The notes under the pieces are model-generated. The model was not told the DNA's origin. It made no database searches and saw only the letters and a list, made by a program, of their open reading frames with translations. This document shows, in pieces, positions 43,505 through 54,295 of a stretch of 64,000 nt of DNA. Numbering within the stretch: position 1 is the first letter of the stretch; each line of letters starts with the position of its first letter. The stretch covers positions 204,841,826-204,905,825 of the forward strand of contig CM030366.1 in the NCBI GenBank assembly GCA_017893485.1, written 5' to 3'. The DNA comes from Hemerocallis citrina. Its lineage: Eukaryota; Streptophyta; Magnoliopsida; Asparagales; Asphodelaceae. Position numbers and translations under genes: made by a program.

Positions 43505-44620
43505 AACATCTACGCAGAAGATTGTTTACTGAAACAACCCTCCTTACCTTTGACATGTCTTATCTTTTGAATATTTCAACACTTTGATTTTGGTGTTTTT
43601 TTTTCTTCTTTTTTTCTTTTCTTCTGTTGGAGGTGGACCAGGAGCGACCGAGTGAAAGTAGAGGAAAGGGACATTTAACAAACACCAGGCTTAGCCCACA
43701 ACCATTGAATTCAGCTAGACCCATATTAGAAATAAAGTTTTTAATATATCTCTAATCTCTAATATATATTTTTTTGAAAAAAAATATGACATCGCCACCG
43801 CTTCATTAATCAATAATTAACGAAAGAAATAGTACAGCTAATAAACATCCATATATTCCTAAAACAGAACGGTAGAGAACAATTACACAGCTAAGCCTAC
43901 ATCCCTAACTAGTCTCTCCGCTAGCTAAACTTGTAGACGAGGCATATGCACCATGTTCTCCCGCCCAACCTCCCAGATGTAATTTGAATTCAAAAAATCT
44001 GACTTGAAATTCACAATTCATCTAAATAAATCTCCATCCTAGAAATTTCCTCCACCTTCTCGCCAACGTCCACTCTGTCAACAACCACAACCACCATCTC
44101 TTGCTGGCAAGCTATCTCTTCACACAACGACATTGTCGTCATGTATCTGCCAAACCAACCCCACCACGATGCCATCCTCCGATTGCATCAAATCGAGCTC
44201 TCAACAGTAGACGTTGTTCTCAACCGACAGACCGGTGTTGCTGACGAATTTCTCCATAAACGAATACCGCGCCTATCAAATGTGACGTTTGCACTCGCTG
44301 ACCACTCCAACCATGTAAATTGGATTTCAAATTAAAATCTAATTCGAAATTCAACTTACCCCAAGAAAATCTCTCCAAACTCCCTTATTAATAATTTGAA
44401 TTTTAAAAACTATATTCAAATTCAAATAACATTGAACTCTCTCCCTCCACACTCCAAATCAAATTTGACTTTTGAATTTCAAAATCCAAAATTAAAATTC
44501 AAACTTCAACATCAAACACATTCTCCCACATATAATTTAAATTTCAAACCCTAATTTAAAATTAAAATATTCAAAATTAATCAATCAATCATCAATCAAT
44601 CAATTAATCTCACATCAATT
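43505..44620. other. AT-rich stretch without recognised gene
   Basis: Contains TCTCTAATCTCTAATAT at 43751, like a Helitron 5' end but without the matching rest. From 44330 to 44620 many AATTTGAATTT-type strings. No coding pattern that I can support. Confidence 0.4.
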
Positions 44621-44796
44621 TCTAATCTTTAATATTATAATGGGAGAAGGTCTTAGTGTTATTTGTAAATCTATCAATGGGTGTGACGCACGTACATAAC
44701 TAATATGAAGGAGATTTCAGGTTTGAATCCTCACTACGTCAGAGTTTTTATTTTAAAAAAAAAATTATCAAGATGTGCATCGCACATGTTTACTAG
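44621..44796 (+). mobile_element. Miniature Helitron
   Basis: Starts TCTAATCTTTAATATTATAA, contains TGTGACGCACGTAC in the subterminal position, and ends with hairpin GATGTGCATCGCACAT, then GTTTACTAG before a T. 176 bp, non-coding. Same family as 42845-43082. Confidence 0.75.
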
Positions 44797-44819
44797 TCAT
44801 ATGATTATTTGTTTATATA

Positions 44820-44964
44820 CTAGATTTGCCTGTGGCCACGTGCCTACGACACGTCTTCAGAATGATACAACATATGAAAAATCTTGTAAACAGTGAATCA
44901 ACAATTATGCAGCTGAAGTTTGAATAATATAACATTAATTAGTTGTGTTTCTATATATATATAT

Positions 44965-45024
<60 letters not shown>

Positions 45025-45186
45025 AAATAAATAATTGAGTTGTTTTGGGGGGAGAATTTGAATTTGAGTTTTGGGGAGAAAATTTTGGAGGGAAAATATG
45101 TTTTGTGAGGTTAGATCTGGGCCTTTGATTTTGTGGGGATTGAAGGAGAGCCACTTGATAGCTTTTTTTGTGTTTTATTATATAGA
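44820..45186 (-). mobile_element. Helitron copy A of a head-to-tail pair
   Basis: On the minus strand it starts TCTATATAATAAAACAC (45186) and ends with GTAGGCACGTGGCCACAGGC, then AAATCTAG (44820-44823), followed by T. It contains a GA microsatellite (about 44970-45020). Its 5' TC directly abuts the CTAG of copy B. Confidence 0.78.
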
Positions 45187-45475
45187 CTAGGTTTGCCTGT
45201 TGACACGTGCCTACGGTACCTCTTCGAAACGGTGCACCTTGTTTGATCATATAAAATAGTTTTGGAGGTCCAGTAAATTAATTGAAGTAGCAAACATATT
45301 ATATGAGAAACTTTTGGGGGTCCAGCAAAAAACATATTATATGATTTTTTTGATTTTTTTGAATTTTTTTTTAAAGTTTTCAAATTTTTTTTTTTTTTTT
45401 TTTAGTTTCTTAGTTTTTAATTTTTTAAAAATTTTTAATTTTTCTATTTTCTTAATTTTTTGAAAAGGAGAGGGA

Positions 45476-45516
<41 letters not shown>

Positions 45517-45680
45517 TTAAATAAATATAGGAGTTGTTTTGGGTGGTTGATTTGAATTTGAGTTTTGGGGGAACTTTTGAGAGGGAAAAATATGTTTTGT
45601 GGAGTTAGATCTGGACCTTTGATTTTTTGGGAATTGAAGGAGAGCCACTTGATAGCTTTCTTTGTGTTTTATTATATAGA
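45187..45680 (-). mobile_element. Helitron copy B of a head-to-tail pair
   Basis: On the minus strand it starts TCTATATAATAAAACAC (45680, preceded by A) and ends GTAGGCACGTGTCAACAGGC, then AAACCTAG (45187-45190). It shares about 160 bp at its 5' part with copy A and has its own GA microsatellite (45480-45512) plus a T-rich middle. 494 bp, non-coding. Confidence 0.78.
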
Positions 45681-45779
45681 TATGCAGTAAATGGAGACTT
45701 CTCCTGATTATTACATACCCTAAAAATGAAAAATCGAATATACAGGGCACCAAAATCAAATTCTCTTTAAAGAAGAGAA

Positions 45780-46176
45780 AAGGATTAGTATACAGAATGA
45801 GCACAATTGATTCTATCTCCCTTTCAGTTGATATTACTATATTTGAAGGACAAATAGTGTGCATTATAAAGAAGGGAGAAAAGGACTAGTATACAGAATG
45901 TGTACAATTGATTCATCTCCCTTTCAGTTGATATTACTATATTTGAAGGACAAATAGTGTGCATTATAAAGAAGGGAGAAAAGGACTAGTATACAGAATG
46001 TGTACAATTGATTCATCTCCCTTTCAGTTGATATTACTATATTTGAAGGACAAATAGTGTGCATTATAAAGAAGGGAGAAAGGGACTAGTATACAGAATG
46101 TGTACAATTGATTCATCTCCCTTTCAGTTGATATTACTATATTTCTATATTTGAAGGACAAATAGTGTGCACTATG
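45780..46176 (+). repeat. 100-bp tandem repeat, four copies
   Basis: GTATACAGAATG occurs at 45788, 45889, 45989 and 46089. Each unit continues TGTACAATTGATTCATCTCC, CTTTCAGTTGATATTAC and AAATAGTGTGCATTATAAAG. The middle copies look nearly identical; the first has several changes. Non-coding. Confidence 0.85.
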
Positions 46177-46366
46177 AGTCTATGAGTCGGTTCCAGTGTG
46201 TCTGGATCTTCAAGCAAAAGAGGGATTTCACTACAATTATATCTATATCTAGTACTAATAGGGGAGAGAATCTACTCACTCCCTATTTTTTCGAAATAGA
46301 GAAAGGAAAGTAAAACTAGGAAATCCTATTTAACTAACACGTACGAACACTACGCATGATTTTTAT

Positions 46367-46399
<33 letters not shown>

Positions 46400-46953
46400 A
46401 AACTAATCCCTCAAACAAAGTCTCTTCTCATCTCACTTTCCCAATCTCACAAAATTTCATGGCTCTTCTCAAACTCACCCTCATCCCCCCCCCCCCCCCA
46501 ACAGCTTTAGTAATATTCAATTGTATAACATTATGATTTGACAATGATTCTCTAAACTATCTACTTATATGAGGATGATAATGAAGATTTCAACAATTAC
46601 GGTATGAATGATATTTATGAGTTTATCCCAATTCTCTCATATTTTTTTGGACTTCTATATAAATTTACGAGTCTCTCAAAACTATTTTAGGTTGTGCAAT
46701 TTGCACATGGTAACACTAATAGTAATTACAGAAATTAGAGGAGGATAGAGAAAACAGGTTTCTTGCTTTACAACCATGTTTTACGTTTAGGAAAATAGCG
46801 TGGAAAAGGCGGCTTTGTGAGAATAATCTCTGGAGCTCATTTCGTTAATTAGCCAATTTAGTTGTAGGGTGTTAATGAGTGAGAATGCTCTAAACAAGAA
46901 GTAGGGAAACACAAGGAAGTGAGCCTTTTACTAAAACATCTCGTAGATATTTA
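46177..46953. other. No gene; microsatellites
   Basis: A TA repeat at about 46366-46393 and a C-run at 46484-46499. Nothing else recognised. Confidence 0.5.
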
Positions 46954-48161
46954 GGGTCTGTTTAGGTCAAAGGAGGGGAGGGGAGGGGAGGGGAGGGATT
47001 TTAGTGAAGACACTGTTTGGTTCAAAGGAGGGGAGGGGAGGGAAAATAATTATCTTCTTGTTTGGTTCACAAGGGGAGGAAAGGGATTTTATAATAAAAT
47101 TACTTTTATACCCTTCTACATTTGCTAAACTACAAGTAGGAACTCTTCCCATGAAGTTTTTGTATATATGTTTACATTTCAATTTGAACTAATAAAATTA
47201 CGCTTTTTCTAGGTTTCAATTTCGGATATCATTTAAGAAAAACCATAATTGCTATGTATGTATCTATAGTCTCTATAGACTATTTAGAAATACCTCAAGC
47301 ACTCTCACTCGGAGTTTCAAGTCTCCTGACTCCAGTTGTTCCACGAAATCCTCTATGCTCTCAACACTAAATGGCATTGAGATAGTTTTATTTCTGGCCT
47401 GCACAAAAGAATATTACTCTTCCATATTAGGAAAACAAGCAACAGCTAAGTAGTTACACATTCCAAAACATGTAACTAAGGGATTAACTAAATGAGTAAA
47501 TGATGATTCCGAGTATGTTGAAAGGTAAAAGGCAGATTGTATACAGACTACGTACAGTCTACATAAAATGAAATCACATTAGCAAGTGTCTTGTCAATAC
47601 AGAATACATTTTGAAATCCAGAAAAGAAATCACCACCTTTTTGTATTGAATATTAGAAAAGGAAAAAAAAAATACAAGAATATAAAATAAAAGAAAACCT
47701 AACAACTCAATCAAGCAATAAAAAATGAGCCCGTATTTGATAAAATGGGTAAATGAATTTGTCTAAGTCTATCCCAAAGAGGTATAGATTGACTCATCAG
47801 GTTTTAAGTGCTCTTGAGATCATAACGAAGTAGTCTGCTCCACGACATTGTAGCAAGAGAGGGAGAAAGAGAGAGGAGAAAGAGAAAGCGGGAGAGAGAC
47901 AGTCGGGAGATAGTTAGGTTTTTTATTATTAGGATTTAGATTTAAAAGGGCAATTTAGTCCAATCACATTAAAAAATTAGACCTACTTTCTCTTCCCTCC
48001 GAATCCCCCTAATATTGGAGGGGAGCCAAAATTGGCTCAAGAGGGGTTTTGCACCCCTTCATTTCCCTCCTCTCCCCTCCTTAAAAATGAACCAAACAAG
48101 AAAAGTTTTAAAAAAACCCTCCCCTCCCCTCTCCTCCATTCCCCTCCAACCAAACAGTGCC
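46954..48161. mobile_element. Small TIR element with GGAGGGG-rich inverted ends
   Basis: The left end GGGTCTGTTTAGGTCAAAGG, then GAGGGG repeats, is mirrored by the right end CCCCTCC...AACCAAACAGTGCC. The left motif is repeated inside at about 47010 and 47060, and the right one at about 48070-48110. The GGxxCTGTTTGGTT ends resemble Tourist/PIF-Harbinger or hAT-type miniature elements. TTA precedes the left end but is not matched on the right, so class is open. The middle (47190-47990) has no coding I can support. Confidence 0.5.
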
Positions 48162-48339
48162 AAAATTTTTACAAACTGCAGTCGAGTTGGTGAATTGGTG
48201 AAGTGCAGTCGAGTTGTTGTATACAGGGCAGACTACAGTTTTAGTTTCGTGAATTGGTGAATTGGTGAAGTGCAGTCGAGTTGTTGTATACAGGGCAGAC
48301 TGCAGTTTTAGTTTCGATTGAAATTTTTTTTGCCTAAAC

Positions 48340-49060
48340 TTGTTTTTGCAGAAAGCGAGTCTGGTATTAACCTCCTCGCTTTCTGAGAAAGCGAGTTTAA
48401 AGTCTGTATATGGTATTTCTCAGCAGACTGAGAAAGCGAGTCTGGTTTAATCTTCATCACTTTCTCAGAAAGCGAGTTTGGAGCTGAAAGATTTCCGGAA
48501 CCTAACTGGCCTCTGGAAATTTCTCAACTCAACAGTCGCTTTCTGAGAACTTGATGTACTCTAGCACCTTGTGTCATCTCCTCGATAACATGAGCGTTAA
48601 CATTGACATAGCTATCAGTAGCTCTCATCATTAACCATACTCTTATTTGTGTTTACATTTGGATATTCATCATCTTCATCCCCATCATCATTTTCTACAC
48701 TCTCATCAACTTCATCGTCTGTTTCTTCCTCTTCTTCATCATCATCTAATAGGTCGTTGTTAATGGTAGCATTTTGAAATAATTCAAATAAAGTGTCAAT
48801 TCGAACATAGTCAAGAATGGAGATAAGAAAGAGTAAAAATGGAGATAAGGAGAGGAAAAAACGAGTCTGTGGTATTAAAAACCTCCAAACGATACTCGGT
48901 GTCTCAAAAAACGAGTTTGAGAAAAACCCACTCGCCTTTTGAGACAGCGAGCCTTGGTCAGGGAGAAATAAAAAAATCCAAACCTCACACTCGTTGTCTC
49001 AAAAAGCGATGAGATTTTAACCAAACTCGCTTTTTGAGACAACGAGTAGGTCAGTTTGGG
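48340..49060. repeat. Two clusters of palindromic words (TCGCTTTCTGAGAAAGCGA and a TTTTTGAGACAACGAG form)
   Basis: At 48350-48550 the word with core CGCTTTCTGAGAAAGCG or its half occurs at least six times in both directions. At 48860-49050 a second word pairs ACTCGTTGTCTCAAAAAGCG with its complement about six times. Between them lies an acidic coding remnant (48615-48840). The layout resembles the clusters at 12740-13330 and 25330-25688 but with different words. Confidence 0.7.
48615..48840 (-). pseudogene. Acidic coding remnant between palindrome clusters
   Basis: The minus strand reads DYVRIDTLFELFQNATINND, then LLDDDEEEEETDDEVDESVE and ending NTNKSMVNDESY before a stop. Such long acidic stretches occur in N-terminal parts of plant transposases, but no family motif is present. 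It is the only coding-like sequence in this cluster region. Confidence 0.35.
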
Positions 49061-49381
49061 AATTTTTAAAAAATTAGGTCTGTTTGGGAAAAACTTTCAG
49101 AAAGTAGGTCATTTTGGGAAAAAAATTCTAGAAAGCCAAGGGGGAGACTGTTTGTAGTGTGACTTACTTCGGGCCAAAACATACTCATTAGCTGGTTGAC
49201 CGGGTGCGCACACACAATCTTCAAAAACTACTCAAAATTTCTGGTGCCTGCCGTGGTTGTCTGAACTAACTAGGGATTTTTTAAATTTTTTTTTGTTTTT
49301 TGTTTTTTGTTTTTTTTGGTTTTTGGTTTTCATGGTCTTCGTTTTGTCATCAATGGTGTGTTTTAAATGTATTAGGGTTAT

Positions 49382-50002
49382 GTGGGAACTATAATGTTGA
49401 CCCTAAATTTGTTGTGCACAAAACGTATTATGAAGACTAATATTTTCAGCTGGGCTCTTCAACGGGAAATTCAACTCACAGATTGTGAGGAAGACCTAGA
49501 AGGGCGACTCAATCTAGATGAAGAATTCTCATACACAGATGGGGAGTCAGAAGAACATGAGTTCATTGCTAACACCCAGAGGGAGCTCCCAGAGGAAGCA
49601 GATACACAAAGGGGGCATTCGCCAGATATGGTATTATCCACACTACCAGAGTCAGCTCCCAGAGGAAGCGCAGGGTCGTCTCAGAGGACAGTTGGGTGCA
49701 GAGTTCACCGCTCACCTAAGAGGGCTCATGCAGAGTCCTTGGATGACTTTCTAGAGAGATCTATGGCTGCCAAAGCGGCTAAACACGTCAATGGAGGTAC
49801 AAAAATTTTTCTTGCTAATATTTTAAATTTCATGTCAGACTCGGAAGTTTTTCTATTAGCTGTGACCTGTGGTTTGGAAGTTTGTGATAAAGAATGCAAC
49901 GCGTTTCTTCTTAACAAAATGAGGGGTTGGGAAACTGAGAGAGCTAAATCTAGTGTTCATAAGGAACTAGGATCCAACTCTAGGGGGATAACGATCTCTT
50001 AG
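49382..50002 (+). CDS. ORF upstream of LINE 2 ORF2, unrecognised (possible ORF1 remnant)
   Basis: 206 codons, MGTIMLTLNLLCTKRIMKTN..., with an acidic/Glu-rich middle (EEDLEGRLNLDEEFSYTDGESEE) and a C-terminal part rich in Ala/Lys. It ends 53 bp before ORF2 on the same strand, the place of ORF1. I see neither the DUF4283 pattern nor a zinc knuckle, so it may be only the C-terminal part of an ORF1, or a 5'-shortened one. The short gap to ORF2 fits the usual LINE layout. Confidence 0.5.
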   Translation: MGTIMLTLNLLCTKRIMKTNIFSWALQREIQLTDCEEDLEGRLNLDEEFSYTDGESEEHEFIANTQRELPEEADTQRGHSPDMVLSTLPESAPRGSAGSSQRTVGCRVHRSPKRAHAESLDDFLERSMAAKAAKHVNGGTKIFLANILNFMSDSEVFLLAVTCGLEVCDKECNAFLLNKMRGWETERAKSSVHKELGSNSRGITIS

Positions 50003-50055
50003 GGCGAAAACCGCCCGAGCCCCTCACACACTATCATCTCGGATATGGTTCCCCA

Positions 50056-51051
50056 ATGAATACGCTATTCTGGAATGTCCGGGGTCTGGGGAATAAAGGT
50101 AAAAGAGAGATGGTTAGAGATGTTATCACGAAGTCCAAGGCGAAAGTGGTTGGGCATCAGGAGACCAAACTTATTCATGGGACCAAACTCAAGAGAATAG
50201 GAGGGAACAGAATCAAGGAATGGGTTTTACGCCCATCCGCGGGAGCCTCAGGAGGAATTGCCATTGGCTTCAACTCGGACCTGCTCACTTGTTCAGAGGT
50301 CTATAATGGTACATTCTCCCTGACTACACGACTGGAACGACGATCTGATAAGTATATGCAGACTATCACAGTTGTTTATGGGCCGAACGTGGCTTCAGAG
50401 CGTGACGCCTTTTGGCAAGAACTGGTCAATATTCGTCTCCGTTGGCCGGGGGTCTGGATTGTCGGGGGGGACTTCAACATTACCCGATTTGCGTTCGAAC
50501 ACAAGGGTAGAGGTTCCAGCGACAGGCACAGAGCAGAGTTCAATAGGGTGATAACAGATCTTGAGTTGATAGATATCCCTATTAATGATAGGCTATTTAC
50601 GTGGTCTAACATGCAGTCGACTCTGATTATGGCAAAATTGGACAGGATTCTCGTATCGATGGATTGGGAGGCTAAGTTCCCCTTCGCAACTACTAGGTCG
50701 ATCCCTAGACCAACGTCAGATCATACTCCTATCCTTCTTGACATTGGGCTTCAGGGAGCCAAAAGATATAGAAAATTCCGATTTGAGAAGGCCTGGCTGG
50801 AAATTCAGGGGTTTCACCACCTGGTGATGGAAAACTGGGCGCTCCCAGTGACTGGCACAGATGCTGCGGGCCGATGGTGTGAAAAAATTCGCAGATTAAG
50901 AAAGCGGCTTCGTAAATGGAATCGATCTAGGTTCTTTACCATCTGGTGCGCAAAAGATTTCTTGTTGGAAGGAATTGCTGAACTTGAAAGAGTGGAGGAA
51001 GCGAGAGACCTGTCATAGGAGGAAAGAAATAGATTTCTGGAGCTCCGTGAG
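50056..51051 (+). pseudogene. LINE 2 ORF2, endonuclease part
   Basis: Starts MNTLFWNVRGLGNKGKREMV and runs open for 320 codons. Endonuclease motifs in order: GHQETKL, VYGPN, WIVGGDFNITRF, DRLFTWSNMQ, KLDRILVSMDW and SDHTPILLD, covering the metal-binding and catalytic residues of the APE-like nuclease that nicks target DNA. A TAG at 51016-51018 follows the domain, then EERNRFLELRE to the insertion point. The endonuclease domain itself looks intact. Confidence 0.9.
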
Positions 51052-51670
51052 TGATATGGCTAAAAATAGGATTAAATCGGGACCGTTCACATCGGACGCG
51101 AATCTCAAAGCTCAGGGGTAAAACGGTGATTTCACCTACTAGCGGGTCCGAAGCGGGTACTGGGTCTCTTTCTCACAGATCCAATAACCCGCGAACGGAT
51201 CCACCTCAACTGGGTACGGGTCCCGACCCGATACAAACCCAGTCCGACAGGATAGAATTAGGGTCTCTGATTAAACCAAATCAACGGGCCTGATTCGCGA
51301 CTATCCTCTCACCGGGAATTAAGGGATTACATTCCTAATCTGATTACGAGGATTTTACGCCTTATCAGATCACAGGAATCACATTCCTTATCTGATCCCA
51401 ACGGTGACTATAAATACCCCACACCCATCTCCATTAAGAGGTAATCAATCTTTTGCTAGTTAAATGCTCTTTCATAATCATTTCTGGTTACTGACTTGAA
51501 CGTCGGAGGGTGCGTCGCCGGGATCAACCCCGGTGTCTCGCACTTCCTTGCAGGTGAACGGTGGGAGTCAACGGTCAAGCTCCAGTGGAACAGGTTAGGT
51601 TTGCTATTCAGGTTTTCCAAGAACTCACAAATTCTATCTGTTTACCCCCACACCAGATTTAGCGGTAACA
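51052..51670 (+). repeat. 5' LTR of Tat element B
   Basis: 619 bp, TGATATGGCTAAAAATAGG to TTTAGCGGTAACA. TATAAATA at 51409-51416 is the likely promoter. It matches the internal partial LTR at 61439 closely and the terminal LTR at 62309 much less. Confidence 0.92.
51409..51416 (+). promoter_or_regulatory. TATA box of Tat element B 5' LTR
   Basis: TATAAATA about 357 bp into the LTR, followed by a CCCCACACCCATCTCC leader. It is also kept in the two other LTR copies (61796-61803 and 62642-62649). Confidence 0.65.
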
Positions 51671-51674
51671 GATT

Positions 51675-51692
51675 GGCGCCGTCAGTGGGAAA
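51675..51692 (+). other. Primer binding site of Tat element B
   Basis: TGGCGCCGTCAGTGGGAA four bases after the 5' LTR; the same class of PBS as element A with three differences. Confidence 0.75.
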
Positions 51693-51743
51693 CCATACGA
51701 ATAGCAACCCCTCCTCTTCCCGTTGGTCAGATCTCCTCCAGCC

Positions 51744-53489
51744 ATGCCTCCTAGGAAAGTAAGATCTAGAGGGTCCAACCGTGGACCCAATCCCGTTGAT
51801 CAGCAAGAGGTAGTCCCCATCCAACCCGCTCAGCAGCAGGGACAACTTCCTCTCCAAGCGAAAGACCCTCTTCAACAAGATCAGCCTCCTCTTCAGAATC
51901 AGCAACCCCCTAAAGGTCCCGCCGGTCCTCAAAATGCCGGTGTGGGGGCTTCGCGTCCCAACCCGCGGAAGCAACCCCTCCATCAGGACCGCATTTCGGT
52001 ACACAATGCCTCTTCAGATTCCATGGCCTCTCACAATCCTCGAGTTTTCGACCTCTGCAATACCATTCTCAATCGGCAGAAGAATGAGGATCTTTGCCGC
52101 CGTCTGGATGAGAAGCGGGCCCGAGAGGGAACCTCCTGCCAACCACGTCCGGATGAGCGATATCCTCACCACCAAGACAACAGGAGGTCCCCTACCCGAA
52201 GAGGACGGAGAGAGTCCCCCGAGCATCATAGGGGAAGACCCCATTCCCCTACTGGTCGTCAACATCCGAGGAACGATGAGGCACCCATCACTCGTGCCGA
52301 GTTCCAGCAATTTCAAACAACGATGTTGCAAGCTCTCAACCTCCGACCCAACAACAATAATGCCCAAAGGGCTCCTACTCCTCCACGGATTCTAAGTCCT
52401 CGCCGCTCCCAGAGCTACCGTCGTCGTAGTCCCCGCTCCCCTTCCTATGAAGACGAGTCCAGTGGCTCGTTTGACTACCGTCGAAGGGACGATGCTCTCT
52501 ACCGCCGTCTCCACGAGATGGAGAGACGCATCGGCCGAATAGATAAGGATGAGGAGTTAAGAGGAAGGACCATCTGCCCGAGCAGACCTCCCTTCTCCCG
52601 GACCATCATGGAGGCTCCTATCCCAAGAGGTTTCAAACCCCCGCAGTTCGAAACTTACTCGAGGGAGTTGGACCCCGTAGACCACATCGAAAGCTTCAAG
52701 ACCCTCATGCTAATCCACCAAGCTTATGATGCTTTGCTGTGTAAAACCTTCCCTGCCACTCTTAAGGGTTCGGCTCGGGAGTGGTACTCCCGCCTCGCCC
52801 CATCTTCCATATTCTCCTTCGAGCAATTCGAGAGCCTCTTCATCACTCATTTTGTGAGTAGCAGACGCACGGAGAAGACTAACATCTCGTTACTCTAGCT
52901 CCGCCAGGAGAAGGGAGAGAAGTTGAGAGACTATGTGAGGAGGTTCACTGCAGAAGTGAGATCCATTGCTTCCCTTGACCAGCCTGTTGCAGCGGTCGCC
53001 TTCTAATCGAACGTCCTCAACTCTAGCCTTCGCTCCTCCCTTGCCAAGAAGCCCCCACATAATTTCGCCGACCTCCTTCTTAGGAGCGAGAAGTACATTC
53101 GGGCCGAAGAAGCCGAGAATCTCCTGGGCTTTGAGGAGACATCTTCCGGGAACAAACGGAAGAGCACAAGCGAAGAGGGCTCCCAAAAATCCTAGAAGGA
53201 CGGCAATGGACAGCGTCGCCCGACTCCTCGATTTGAGAAGTTCACCCCCCTCATTGCCAATATATCAGAAGTTCTTATGGAGGTGGACAAGGAAGGGCTC
53301 CTCCGCGCTCCCCCGAGAATGAATACACCTGGCAAGAAGAGGAACAAGGATAAGTGGTGCCGCTTTCACAGGGACCACGGCCACGACACGGATGATTGTC
53401 GGGCTCTCAAGGAGGATATTGAAGAACTCATACAGCGGGGGCACCTGATCAAGTTCGTCCAAAAAGAGGGGGTCGAGTTTCCCCCCTGA
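51744..53489 (+). pseudogene. gag: Tat element B gag (three stops, one frame)
   Basis: From ATG 51744 one frame of 581 codons, broken by TAG at 52896, TAA near 53005 and TAG near 53190, with no frameshift. The N-terminus is Gln/Pro-rich. An Arg/Ser-rich middle is followed by PPQFETYSRELDPVDHIESFKTLMLIHQAYDALLCKTFPATLKGSAREWYSRLAP (capsid domain). The tail KWCRFHRDHGHDTDDCRALKEDIEELIQRG matches the end of element A gag. It would make the particle. After the stop there is no protease or RT, so the element is gag-only. Confidence 0.88.
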
Positions 53490-53749
53490 GGAAGCCCACA
53501 AATGAACAGAAGGGCCCGCCAAGCTTCAACACTCGGAATCTCCCAGCTCCTCCCAAGAGGTCTTCACCTTATTGTAGAAGTAGGATCTTGATTTTCAATA
53601 AGGCCGATGCTTGTAACTCGGCCAACAGCATGTAATAATGGCTCGCCCTATTGGAGCAGCCACTTAGTTTATTTCAATAAAACTTTACATCTTTTCATTG
53701 AAAATTATTGCTCTTGCTTCTCTATCTTTCCGAGTCACGACTCTCTTAA

Positions 53750-53970
53750 ATGATGGGTTCGGAGTCCAGCTTCTTCTACATGGCTGCTCCCGCAACTTAC
53801 TAACCTTTAACAACGATGGTTCAGAGTCCAACACTTGGCTCGATTCCTCTTCAAATAACCTGCTCTTCAGAGGGTTAGAAGTGGTTCGCCATTCGGAATT
53901 GCTCCTACAACCGTTGAATAACTCTACCGATGGTTCGGAGTCCAACACTTGGCTCGATTCCTCTTCAAAT
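53750..53970 (+). repeat. Two units of the 117-bp repeat shared with element A
   Basis: GGTTCGGAGTCCAACACTTGGCTCGATTCC-type sequence (in parts: GTTCAGAGTCCAACACTTGG, TCGATTCCTCTTC) followed by AAGTGGTTCGCCATTCGG and AATTGCTCCTACAACCGTTG. This is the reverse complement of the unit at 33797-34150 in the minus-strand element, so orientation relative to the LTRs is the same. Confidence 0.8.
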
Positions 53971-54079
53971 AACCTGCTCTTCCTCATGCCGACCCGTCCA
54001 CTTCATCAGCTCGCCGAGCTTCTCCTCACGCTCGAGCTTCTCCTCACGCTCGAGCAAAGGGTGAACTACAGAGTCACCG

Positions 54080-54295
54080 AGGCGAGTGGACGAGGTACCG
54101 ACCTCCACATATGGAGAAAAATTCTGCCGAGCTGATTTCACCGTTAGATCATCTCGAAATTCGCACTCAAGTGTGATGGATGGATCAGATCGCGCCACAT
54201 CACCACAAAACGACAAGATAACGTTTTCTCGAAACTCGTGCCTCTTGTCTCGTGATTCGCACCACAATCGTGATCAACCGTCCAGATGGCTCTCC
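54080..54295 (+). repeat. Long-range repeat block, copy 1 of 4
   Basis: CACATATGGAGAAAAATTCTG, given as CACATATGGAGAAAAATTC, then CACCGTTAGATCATCTC, CACAAAACGACAAGATAAC, CTCTTGTCTCGTGATTCG and GATCAACCGTCCAGATGG. Related blocks are at 57205-57415, 58900-59100 and 60745-61000. They separate the arrays into larger repeat modules. Confidence 0.8.

Noticed and set aside
45001..45512. Repeated pair of GA tracts with flanks as LTRs of a tiny retrotransposon
   Set aside because: The copies end in TC and CTAG with A and T outside, which is the Helitron pattern; no PBS or TG...CA ends.
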